In this document: positions 10,315-21,300 of the stretch, in pieces
Layout: each line of letters opens with the position of its first letter
Position numbering within the stretch: the stretch's first letter is position 1
Assembly (NCBI GenBank): GCA_017979445.1
Contig: CM030717.1
Span: 12,007,086 to 12,071,085, forward strand
From: Akebia trifoliata
Lineage: Eukaryota; Streptophyta; Magnoliopsida; Ranunculales; Lardizabalaceae
DNA: 64,000 bases
Direction: 5' to 3'
The notes under the pieces: model-generated
What the model saw: only the letters and a program-made list of their open reading frames with translations
Told to the model about the DNA's origin: nothing
Database searches by the model: none
Position numbers and translations under genes: made by a program

Positions 10315-11430
10315 TGACTTTGACATCACACCTCTAAGTTTTGATGAATTTTTAAGAGTCCCTTGTTAGCTATTTTTCAAATTGATGACATGTTCCTTGA
10401 CAAAGGTCTTCTCTAATAGACTAAAAGAAAATGAACCAAATGCCCTCTTCTCACCCCTCAAGGTGAAAACCCTTAATTTTTTTTCTTTCCAAAATCTGTC
10501 ATCTTAGGTAGAATAATGAAAATGGGTATAACACTTCATGAATTTATGTATCACGATCCATTTTGAAAATATCTATGTGGAAAGATAATTTATCTGTTTT
10601 TGTTAAAAAATTTACTTACAAAGAAGAATGAGTAATTCACATCGATTTACACAATGCTGATGTGGAGATGCAAATAGAACCATAGATGCTTTTCACTCAT
10701 ATCTCAATGAAAAGCATCTATGGTTCGGTACACATGTGAGCAATGTGTGAATCGGTGTGAATTTTAATGTCATTCCAGCATTTTCCCATAGAGGAATATG
10801 TATGTTTATTAATGTCATTTTAAATTTACCTTCAATAAATTTAATTATGGAAAATGCACATTTTAAATGAAGTTACCAAAATACAATAATGCTAATTGAT
10901 TTTGTTAGGGTTTAAACTTTAAAGTATTATATATAAATGGAATTTTTGTAATTTAAATTAACACAATGGTCATTTGCTTTGGTTAACTTAAAAAGAGTAA
11001 AAAAAAAGGCAAATTATATTTTTCTTACAACCTATGTCTATTTTTCATCAAAAACTTATTTACAAAAACAGATAAATTCTTCATTCTGCAAATATTTTCA
11101 AAATTTTTTTTAAATTATATCCATTTGTATTAAACACGGTGAAAAAAATGTTACCACTTCTATCTTCTTTAAACTTGGAGGGTAAGATAGTAAAAAATCA
11201 ATCGTTAAAAAAATCTAGGGTTTTGTACAAAGGGTTAAAGCGAGATTGAAAATAATGGATTAATGATAAATTTGAATAGATTAAGAATAATTGACCCTAA
11301 AGGTGAAGAATGATGAGGGCATTTTCAACTAGTTTATAAAAGAAGACTGTGGTCAAGGGGGTTATGTCATCTATTTGAAAATATAAAGGGTATCTCAAAT
11401 ATTTACTAGGAGTTATGTTTGAATGTCTGC
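10315..11430. mobile_element. Decayed inverted-repeat element related to 31006-31762
   Basis: The left end (GGGGTGACTTTGACATC) and the right end, reverse-complemented, resemble the ends of the element at 31006-31762, and the inner parts also match (AATTGATGACATG near the left, TCAAATATTTACTAGG near the right). It carries a nested GAATAATG-family MITE at about 10620-10795. No clear target duplication was found, so the borders are approximate. No coding region is visible. Confidence 0.5.
10620..10795. mobile_element. MULE-like MITE, degraded GAATAATG-family relative
   Basis: The central hairpin is well kept: ACCATAGATGCTTTTCA followed by its complement TGAAAAGCATCTATGGT. The outer ends have decayed, particularly on the left, so the coordinates are approximate. 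Confidence 0.55.
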
Positions 11431-12560
11431 TGTGTCTTAGGCGTGTTTTAAGATGAGTTCACATTGGAGAAGATACGACGAAAGGCGCATGGATTTGTTT
11501 GTAGGACCAAAGACATACTGTTCTGACCATATTCTTTTTACACAGTGTATGTAGCCGAAGTTGCTGACTTTGGTCCTTCAAACTGACCAATCTGATCTAA
11601 TAGTGTGTGGACCCATCAGTTATTATACAGGTCTTTAAGATCTTACCCACCCTTACCGACCAACACTGCATCTCTGATTTCTCCTTTTTATATTTAAAAA
11701 TAAAAACTATTTTTTTCTCTCATTAAATTAAGTACATTTGACTTTTACTAATGCCACTCCAATTTCTGTGTGAATCACCAATGAATTGCACACAGTTGAT
11801 GTGGTGTTAGTAAAAGTTGGTGTAGCAATAGAAAATATTGTAACTACCATCTCATCTATTTTTGAGGTGGCGTTAGTAAAAGTTGATGTGACAAAATTTT
11901 CATAGAAAATAATGAAAAAAATAAAAAAAAATCTTTAATGATGATGATGACCACACCAAAGATGATGATGGAGATGAGTACGGTCATCATCACCATCAAA
12001 TTGATTTCATCTATACATGTTAGATTTATTAAAATATAAATAAATTTTTAATAATTAAAACATAATTTTAAAACTCTACTTGAATGTTCGTTGAATTAAT
12101 TCAACTCAAAAATTAGCAAGTCAACGTAAATGAGTTAAATCGGTCAAGTTTTTTATTGGACTTGGTATATTTTTAGATCAAAGTATCAAACCACTTTGTA
12201 AATTTTCTTAATGGGTGTTTCAGATATTTTTCTTAAGAGAATCTTCAAAACATCCATAATAGGTTAATGTATTTTATTAAGTGAGACTTAAATGGTTCGT
12301 ATTATTTATTAGGGGACTATTCGGTAGATATTCTTAATAAAGAGTTCTTCACAGCCATTGTCCCTTGATAAAACAGGACCAAAGGGGTTCAATCAAATGA
12401 CTTGTTCTTCAATTTATTTCTCTTATAAATAAGACAATTTTTATCTCTTGTAAATCCTTTGTGTCTATCTGCATATAGTCATTTACTAGAGTTATGTCCT
12501 TAGATGCATTCATTTAAGAGCCCCTTTTTTAGTTTTGTCATTTTTCCATCATAAAATTTT
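11431..12560. other. Intergenic DNA with one small palindromic repeat
   Basis: Near 11736-11840 is a palindromic repeat with CTTTTACTAATGCCAC and, reverse-complemented, CTTTTACTAACACCAC. It is similar to repeats at 38.45, 39.8 and 55.8 kb. A GATGAT / CATCATCA cluster lies near 11935-11995. No gene is seen. Confidence 0.5.
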
Positions 12561-12735
12561 TTTGAACCTTAAGATTGTACCTCATATCACACTTTTTTGA
12601 CGTGCAAGTGTGTAGAAATTATAAATGATTTTCATGGAGATATGAGTGAAAAGCATCAATGGTTCATACATACTTTCAAGTTAAGAAAGTGTGATATGAA
12701 GTGCAAACTTGAGGTCACTTCAGCACTATTCTATT
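12561..12735. mobile_element. MULE-like MITE, degraded GAATAATG-family copy
   Basis: The right half keeps CTTGAGGTCACTTCAGCAC, matching the family terminus, and the centre keeps the AAGCATCAATGGTTC hairpin. The left end is eroded and no target duplication is clear. Confidence 0.6.
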
Positions 12736-12825
12736 TTCTTAAGGAGTGTTAAAGAGAATTACAGCTAAGGTACCTCCACAACTTAGTACAACCACATTAA
12801 AGTAGATTGAACCCACTACCTCCCA

Positions 12826-13002
12826 CACTGATGGAGATACAACTAATGAAAGGAGATGGAAAGCAGATCTAAATCATTTTCAAATTCAAAACTATCATCT
12901 TTGCTATTATAAAGCACCACTGATGGAGATACAACTAATGAAAGGAGAAGGAAAGCTGATATAAATCATTTTCAAATTCAAAACTATCATCTTTGCTATT
13001 AT
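12826..13002. repeat. Tandem duplication, period about 92 bp
   Basis: Two nearly identical copies begin with CACTGATGGAGATACAAC at 12826 and 12918 and run to TTTGCTATTAT. Only a few bases differ, which suggests a recent local duplication. Confidence 0.88.
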
Positions 13003-14336
13003 ATTGAGAGAAGCCACCAAAATTTTAGTGGTCATAAATATCCCCACTTTTATATATAAATTTAATATAATCAAAGTCATTTTGATATATAAAAAAAAAA
13101 CCCAAGAAAATTGGAACCTATGACCTAAACTTAGAACTGATAATCTTAACACGATTAGCAAATACAATTCGGAAATAATATAAAATTAGTGGGTTTGGAT
13201 CAAAATAGTGTTAATTCATCTAACACGATTATTAAATGGGTCAGATCCAAGTTAGTGGTGCCAACCTGCTTAACCCATTTTGACATGTTTAATTATTCTG
13301 TCATTAACGTGTAGTTTTAAATATATCAACAATTATTTAATAATTTTTTAAATTGTCGATTTTTTTGTTAGAATTTCTTAGAATTTTTTCATAGCACATT
13401 TTTTTTTTCAAATTTTGTAAGTCATAGAATGTATTTTTAGATATTTTTCAAATAATTAATGGTTAAACTTTTAGTTTGGGAAAAAAAAAACACTTTTTTT
13501 ACTGAGTAATTTATTTATTTATTTTTTAATATATATATATATATATATTTATTGAAATCTAGAGGCATGTGGTGTTTGATTCCTTATATGGTGATCCTTG
13601 AAAATGATATTTTATTTTTTATGGTGGAAATGAAATTTATTTTTTCAATAAAGATTAAAATTCTATTAAATTGGTTATAAAAGTCGGGTCAAGTTATACC
13701 TACTTATAAATGAGTTAAGTTTGGGTTTAAGTTTTTTACACAATTATTAAATGGGTAAGTTTTGGGTTTGGTAAATTTTCATAATACCCTTATCTCAACA
13801 CAACACGATACTACCTCCAAACACGTAACTTAGTTTTCAAAATTATGAAATATCATTTTTTACAATCTAATCAACAAAATCCCTTAATCAATATTATAAA
13901 TTACAAATAAACCCTTTTGATACATCTGCATTTGCACATGTCACCTTCTAGTTAGTATTAATGTGATATAAGATTGTCCCCATCATAACATGGATCACTT
14001 TACCGAGGAAAAAATGACATGTGAGAGCTTTAATTTATCTTGTAATTTTTAAAAGTTTTAAGTTGATGCATCGATCATTTCTTTCTCATTGTTTGAAATA
14101 TTCCTTTTAAAATAGCTAACAATAGTACAAACATAAAAAAGAGAAAAAAAATGCAAAACTAGAAGGGAAAATCAAAATGAATGATTCTCTAACTCTATAT
14201 AAGTAGACTATATAGCAATTTCTACCAGAAGAAAGCTATATTCACCTTTCCTACAAATGTATAAATAGATTATATGGCTTTAATGATATTTTATGAGAGT
14301 TGCTATTGGAATCCCAAATTTTACTTATTACATCTC
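13003..14336. other. Intergenic AT-rich DNA
   Basis: No gene is recognised. It contains a short TA tract near 13531-13548. The last bases (14294-14336) belong to a dispersed repeat that also occurs near 49123, recognised by CAAATTTTACTTATTACAT here and CAACTTTTACTTATTACAT there. Confidence 0.5.
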
Positions 14337-15940
14337 TTTAGATACTTGAATTTGAACAAAAATTAGAATGAGCCCTAAGGCCCAAATCTTCCAAAAATTC
14401 ACTTATTTTTCCAATAAATAGTTTAGAGCCCCCTCTTGCTTGGCCCATGGGCTATAAACTCATCCTCTCCTAAACCATCACCACACACCCTTTAAATCAA
14501 CTCTAACCAAATGCAACTTAGCTTGACCCTAACCTAAATACATGCTCAACCCACCACCCAAGCCCATTAGACTTAAAACCCAACTCTAGACACACACAAC
14601 CCACTATTAATCTCATTAAACTCAAAATCCAACCACTATCCCAAGCCCAAATCTCAACCCAAATCTAACAATCATAAACAAATCACCAAAAATTATCATA
14701 ACTGAACACATGTCACCACATCCTCCACCCTCCTAAAAAAATCTACAACTACTCTCTTACACCCCCATTCTTCTAACCAATATCCACTTATTTCAATTCA
14801 TCTAACATTTAATCTACAATCACTCCTTTATAATATCATTCTTCTAATCACAACCCACTCATTTCAACTCACCTAACACTCAAACACTCAACTTAAATGG
14901 ATTGAAAGGTCTAACCCATTTGGATCATAAACAACCCATTTACACCCCTTTCACAAATATTCTTCCACCACCCTTAAATTACATACATCATATTTATAAA
15001 TCTCATATTATTTTACCTTTTTTCACTATTTCATCTTATTTTACCCTTAAAAATTACCTTCAAAATCTTATAAAACCCATATCATTCTCAACACTATTAG
15101 CCCCAAGAAAAAAAGACTTGAACTCCTCAAAGTCTTGAAAATCACTCTCAAGCTTCACTCCCAATTCACAATCCCTTCTCTCACAATCTCTACTTTACAA
15201 ACATATCAAGACTAACTCAAAAAAAACCCATCTTTTAAGGAAAAGAAGAAAGTCAAGTTAAGAATAAGATAAAGTAAGGATTAAAAGAAAAAGAAGTAAT
15301 CCTCTCTCTCCTCCATAGTTTCCCTTAATACTTCTCCCCTTTTTCTTTTATTCAATTTTTTTTAACCTTAAGATGTGATGAAAACCCTTATCTACCTTTG
15401 ATAGATCGGGCTCTACATCGATTGAAAGGGTAGAGGTTGAAAAATCTTTTCAAAAAATATTTTTAAAATCCTTACACCAATGCACACATAACAAAAAATT
15501 TGAGACTAAAACCTTGGGCCCTTTCTCTGTGAAAATGGAAAAAGTCTACATTTTTAAACTTACTCAAAGGTATTAATTATAAAAGGACCCCTTCCTCAAT
15601 AAGGAAATTCTTTTTGGTTTAAATTGAAATCAAAGTCTCTTACAGTCAGGTACAAATTAAATTTTCAACTTTTTTTTAATCTTCATTTTCAAGTTGATTG
15701 AATTCAAGGTTAACACCAATGGTGGAAAGAGTAGGGTGCCTAACACCTTCACTATTCTCTAATATGAACCCCCTAATCTAGATCTAGGGTGGACCAATGG
15801 ACCTTATCTGTATGAGAGTCACTATAAACGATTTTTTACAAAATCACTTTCCGAGTGTCCATTTACATCATTTTCTAAAAAAGAATAGTGGCGACTCCAA
15901 GACCTAAGTAGGAGAGATCCTTGAAAATCTCGTGTCTACA
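14337..15940 (+). repeat. Probable solo LTR of a Tat-lineage Ty3/gypsy element
   Basis: The right part has hallmarks I associate with Tat/Ogre-type LTRs: GGTGCCTAACACCTTC near 15736, a GGTGGACCAATGGACC segment near 15790, GTGGCGACTCCAAGACC near 15887, and the end CTCGTGTCTACA at 15940. The left part is C-rich with few G. Possible target duplications are ATCTC (14332-14336) and ATCCC (15941-15945), four of five bases alike, lying inside a repeat also seen near 49123. The left end starts TT, not TG, so the left border is less certain. No coding region for the rest of such an element is attached. Confidence 0.55.
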
Positions 15941-15945
15941 ATCCC

Positions 15946-17309
15946 AATTTCTTAAATTATTATACCCCAATTTTTCTTTTTAAAAGGAAAAATACTTAGA
16001 GGTCCCTAACGAAGGGATTTATTTCTAAATAGTCCTTAAGTTGTGTGGTATCTTTATAAGACATTTAGTTACTTTTTATTTCTTAATGGTCCTTTATTAT
16101 TGGTGAACTCATCCTTTTTTTTATTTACTTCTATCGAGTTCACCATTTTTTTTTTATTTTTGAACTCGACCCTTTTTTATTTAGTGTCGAGTTCACAATT
16201 TTTACTGTCGAACTCACCATTATTTTTTGTCGAATTCACCACTGGTAAGACCCATCCATTTTTAATTTTTGATTTTTTTGACTAAAATACATGGAAAGAT
16301 CGATTAATAACTTGAGATAACGACTTGTTTAGATGATTTCAACTCAAAAGAACCATTCTTGATTGATTTTCATCTAAAAATAAAGAAACAAAAATGTGAA
16401 AAATCCCTATATATATTCAAAATATTTGAAAAAACCCTTGAAAATGACTTATTCTTTCTTCTTAAATCCTTTTCAATGGAATGGAGTCTTCGAAACTTGA
16501 TTGAGATGCTAAAAATCTAATTTTTTTGGATGAAAACGATGATTTCAAAAGGTTAGGACATTCAATCGTGAGAAATGTGGGAGATGAGCTCCGAGGATCA
16601 TTAAGAAAGAAAAAAATTACTAAATGGACTATTAAGAGACCGGCAAAAACTTTGATATTATTTAGAAAGAAATCCCTCAGCCAAGGTCCTTTAAATAATC
16701 TTCCATTTTTAAAATTTCTCTTTACTATAGTGGTGTAGTGAATAAATTTAAGGTCAGCAATGAGTAGACATATGTTCCAATCCAAAAAAAAAAAAAAGAA
16801 TTCAAATCTATATATTTGATTTTGGGATCGAATTCGGATTACATTTAAAAAATCCAATAAATTTCGGATCGGATTCGGATTAGCATTAATCTATTGCGAT
16901 GAAAATCAGATCCGATCATTGTTTAAGAAAAACCTTAAAATACTATCATCTCAACATACCTTTGAATATCTCTCTCTGTATCTGTTAAAAGAAAAAAAAA
17001 ATAATAATAATAATTCTAACCCAACCCAATCCAATCCACAGTCTTCCACACGGCTTCTCTCAAAATCCTAAATGCCAAAACCCATCATCTTCCACCTCAT
17101 CCATGGATGCACCACAGAACACCCATTCTATGGTGTTAACTTTCTCTCTCTATGTTAAAACAAAGCAAAAAAAAAAAAAAAAACTAACTGTAAAATCCCT
17201 CGTTCCCAACACATTGTCTTCCACATCACCTCTCAAAACCCGAGTTGCCAAAACTCATCACTTTCAAGACTTCACCCATCTTTCCTCAAAATTCAATGAA
17301 ATAAAATAA
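15946..17309. other. Intergenic repeats, no gene seen
   Basis: 16100-16260 repeats short blocks built on GAACTCGAC / GTCGAGTTCACC. Around 16830-16920 is a repeat with CGGATCGGATTCGGATTAG, echoed near 17870-17990. Open frames on both strands at 16460-16860 overlap each other and give no protein resemblance. Confidence 0.5.
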
Positions 17310-17845
17310 GGCAAATTTACCAAAACATGCATCACATTTCGACTATATACTAAAATGGTAAACTGTAGCAATTAATTCCAAAAACAATAATTTGCCATTT
17401 TTGAAATTAATATTTTTTACCAAAACGATATAAATAGTAAAATATAATTTTTTTTTATCGAAAATATCCTTTTTTATTTTTTGGCTAAAATTACAAAAAA
17501 AATCTTCTCCTTTTTCATATTTCTGTTTGGTGTCGTTTGCATTGAGTTAGATTTGAGAAGATGAAGAAGACGAAGTGCATGTTTCTATTAATGTTGAGAA
17601 GATTAAAAAGAAGATAAAGACTTAGTTGAATTTTGATTTATTTCTAAGGTTAAAATGGTAAATGCATATGTAAAATAAAAATGGGTATTTTCGGTAATTT
17701 TTTTTATCTTATATTTTATTGCTTTATCGTTTTGATAAAAAATATTAATTCTGAAAAGAGTAAATTACCGTTTTTAGAATTAATTGCTATAATTTACTAT
17801 TTTGATAATTAATTATGAAAACTGTACCATTTTGATAAATTTCTC
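17310..17845. mobile_element. Long-TIR MULE-like non-autonomous element, 536 bp
   Basis: Inverted arms of roughly 150-170 bp: the left begins GGCAAATTTACCAAAAC and the right, reverse-complemented, begins GAGAAATTTATCAAAAT. Both continue through AGCAATTAATTC. A perfect 9-bp duplication ATAAAATAA flanks it (17301-17309 and 17846-17854). No transposase is inside. It lies about 460 bp upstream of the isomerase start, so it could affect that promoter. Confidence 0.87.
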
Positions 17846-18307
17846 ATAAAATAATACAAGTTATCCTGATCGGATTGCATATAATCTTGATCGGATTCGA
17901 TTCGTATCTTCATTGATGCAATCGGATCGGATAGGATTTGGATCGTATGCTCAAGATATCGGATCGGTATTGTCTATTGATCTGGTACCGAACCGGATGG
18001 AAAATGCTGAAGTAACACTGAAATTGACATCGTTTCAGACATTGCTGACGTGGATGATGGTTTTCATCGAGATACAAGTGAGAAGTTCAAACCTGCCCAA
18101 TGCCAAAGTGGCAATCCAATCCAAAAATTCAGTTTTTAAAACATGAATGAATGGATGATCTTCAAATATAAGATTTAGATTTCTTTGTTGGATTTTCTGA
18201 TTCCCGAATCTTACAGATGAAACCCTAAAACAGATCAAATCTGTTTCTCATTCCTACTGCTTTTCTCAGTTCTGGAGTAGAAGAATTTCAGAAAGATCAA
18301 AACAAAG

Positions 18308-21300
18308 ATGCTCGCAGGTATCTCTCTCTCTGTAAAATAGTTGCACTTTAATTGTTTGATGAATTTCCTCAGAGAGAATTTTTTTTTTCGTTTCAAACAT
18401 ATGTTCATTTTTGTGAAAAAAAAAGAGAGAAGGTTTTGATTTATTTATTTATAATTCAAAGATTTAATAATAGCATGGTTGAGGAGACCATGAAGCAAAC
18501 TATACAACGATGCTACACACCCAATCCCATTTGGTCATGAAGTCTTCAAAAAAGACCCCTTTAGTCTCAACGAAAATCTTGCTCCACAAAAAGATTGACC
18601 CCAAAATAGAACAAATGATGTTTTGGACCGAGGATTCCTTTCCTTCAAAAGTCCTAAAATTCGTTTCCCTCCAAATTTCCCAACAAATGGCAAAGGGGTA
18701 ATGCTCCAAAGTTTTCTCTTAAATGCCAAGAAGCCCGCTCCTATGGCAAATCATTCTTCCACTAAATTTAGAAAAGAACCCGAAGTGCACCAGAACACCC
18801 CAAAACGTCTTAAAAAGTAGTATCAAATCTCGGAGGCCACCTTGCACTGAATGAACAAGTGATTTATAGACTCACCATTCTCCTTGCATAACTCACAATA
18901 GTTAACAGATATGACACCTCTCTTCATAACATTATCCAACGTCAAGATTTTACCCAAAGACACCACCCAAACAAAGAAAGCAACTTATGGACCCCACACA
19001 TTCACCACCGGGAAAGGACACTCATGTCATCCCACTAAACTTCCATAGAAGGATTTGATCGAGAACAACCCGTTCTTACCCAGATCCTAAATGCAACAAT
19101 CCACCGACGAAGAACTAATGACCATCGAATCCACACTAGCAATGAGCCTACTCACTTGGTCCACTTCCCAATCGTTAATCACTCTTCTGAACCCAAAATC
19201 CCACGCAATCCCTGTAGAGGAGAAGGTCATGAAGGAAGCAATATTATCACCTTTTTTCAGAGGCAAGGTGAACATATCCGGAAATTGATCCCTTCTTCTT
19301 TTTAACTCAACAATGATCCGGAAATTGGTTCTATGAACTCAACAATGATCAGGAAATTGGTTCTATTAACTCAACAATGATCCCTTCTTCTATTTTAATT
19401 TCTATTTACTATAGAAATGTAGATAGTGAGTATTGTCTGCAAAACCACTGAAATTTGGCTCGGGTTGCTTGGAATCTAATTTAAAAAAAGATTTCATATT
19501 TGAATCTGTTTCACACACAAATGGTTCCTGTTGAAGAGTTTATGGTGATGACTTAAAATTAACGAAGAAACTTATTGTCTACATGTTGATTTAGCTTGCA
19601 TTTGTCAACGGGGTGTTGCCTATGTAATGAAGTTCTCTTGTTCATAATGTGCACTTGTTAAGACCCAAAAGAATGTAGATTGAGGTAGTGAGGGCAGATA
19701 TCATGGTTTCATAACTCAGTTTGGCATCTCATCTCGTCCATGGATGAGACCGAGTTGTTTCAGATGAGATAAACCATTTAACTCAATTTAGAATGACTAT
19801 ACGAAACTAATTATAATTTTTTTCATAAAATAAGGTAGATAAGAAGATATTATTATATTATATCATAAAATCATGTTTTATTTATGTAATACATATTTAA
19901 ATTCTAAAAAAATTAATTATTTTAATCAAAACATACATAATCCCAGCAGACTTGGCCGAAATTTTCAAATTATTGTCTGAGTCATCTCGTTTATCTTGCA
20001 AGATGATGTGAAGTCTTAGATGCTGTGTAAATCAGTCTCGTTGCTGAATGATACCGAGATGACTCGGGCAACTCATCTTGGTCTCGGACGAGATTTAAAA
20101 CCATGGAGGATATGAACACACTTATAGCAATAGAAGATATGGTTTCAGATAGAATTAAATGGAGGAATAGGATTCATTCAGCTGAACTTAAATTTTTGGA
20201 ATAGGATATCGACGATGATAATGTTCTCCTTGCTCCACCCACAAAAAAATCTTAGGCCTTTTTTGGTTTTCAACATGTAATTTTTTATAGAAAAAGATTT
20301 AATGTGCATCAAACAACATTTCAAAATCTCATTTTCACCACAAAATTGTTCTTTTAGAAAACTAAATGCTGCAAATCAAACATAGCCCTTGATGGGTATA
20401 ATTGATTGTGATGCCAATCTTATGCAATTACAGAGTTATAAGATAATTCTTTTGGGTACTCCATAGTTGTGCATAAGGAGAATGTCTCACTGTTCTCTCA
20501 CAGAAATTTCCTAGAAGCGCATGCTATGTTTTTGTACTTCTTGGTAGGGCATAAAAGGAGTTTATCCGAAAGCCAAATTTAACGGGTTTGGATCCTTGGA
20601 GTATATCCAAATAAAAAATGGGTCAAATATGGTTTGATATCCCATGATCCGAGTCAGTTCTGGGTTGGATACGGATGCATCCATATATCTGCCTAGATCC
20701 TGAATTATAAATTGGTTTCAAGAATGAGGCTTTTCCTGGTGTACTTTTTCTATTGATTATCTTATATTACATTTTCCTAAAGTGGCCATCTATTTTGTAT
20801 GGTCCCTTAATAATTTTTCTGGATAATTTTATTTCTTCTTAAATTGTAGTATCTGTACAAGTTAAAGTTGCTCCTATTTCTCAATGTTTTCAGGGTTAGC
20901 TGCTGGGAGTCATACTCAGCCAAATGTTTGGAATGTCTCTAGAACACAAAATCCTGGTATTGTAAATTTTGTTTCCTTGATTATTATGATAATGGGCGTT
21001 ATAGTCAAATATATTTTCAATATATAGTGGATACTCACATGTAAGGGATCATGTTTACTTACGCATGTATGTATATCGAACCTCGATTAGGTGACCAAAA
21101 TGATTTTGTGTGGAAACGATTTAAGGAAGGTGTTATTGATATGTAATTATAGAGTTTGATGGAAGCTGATGAAAGACATTATGCAAAGAATGTAGCTGAG
21201 TAGCTATTAATCTCAGTTGTATCAGTCATATATTTCCATTCTTCTAAAGCTTTTCAAATAGGAAATTCTTTCTAATGCAATGCTAACCCAGATAGCTGAT

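Noticed and set aside
16462..16857. Overlapping open frames on both strands
   Set aside because: Neither shows a family feature. The region resembles a dispersed repeat, and a poly-A run disrupts it.
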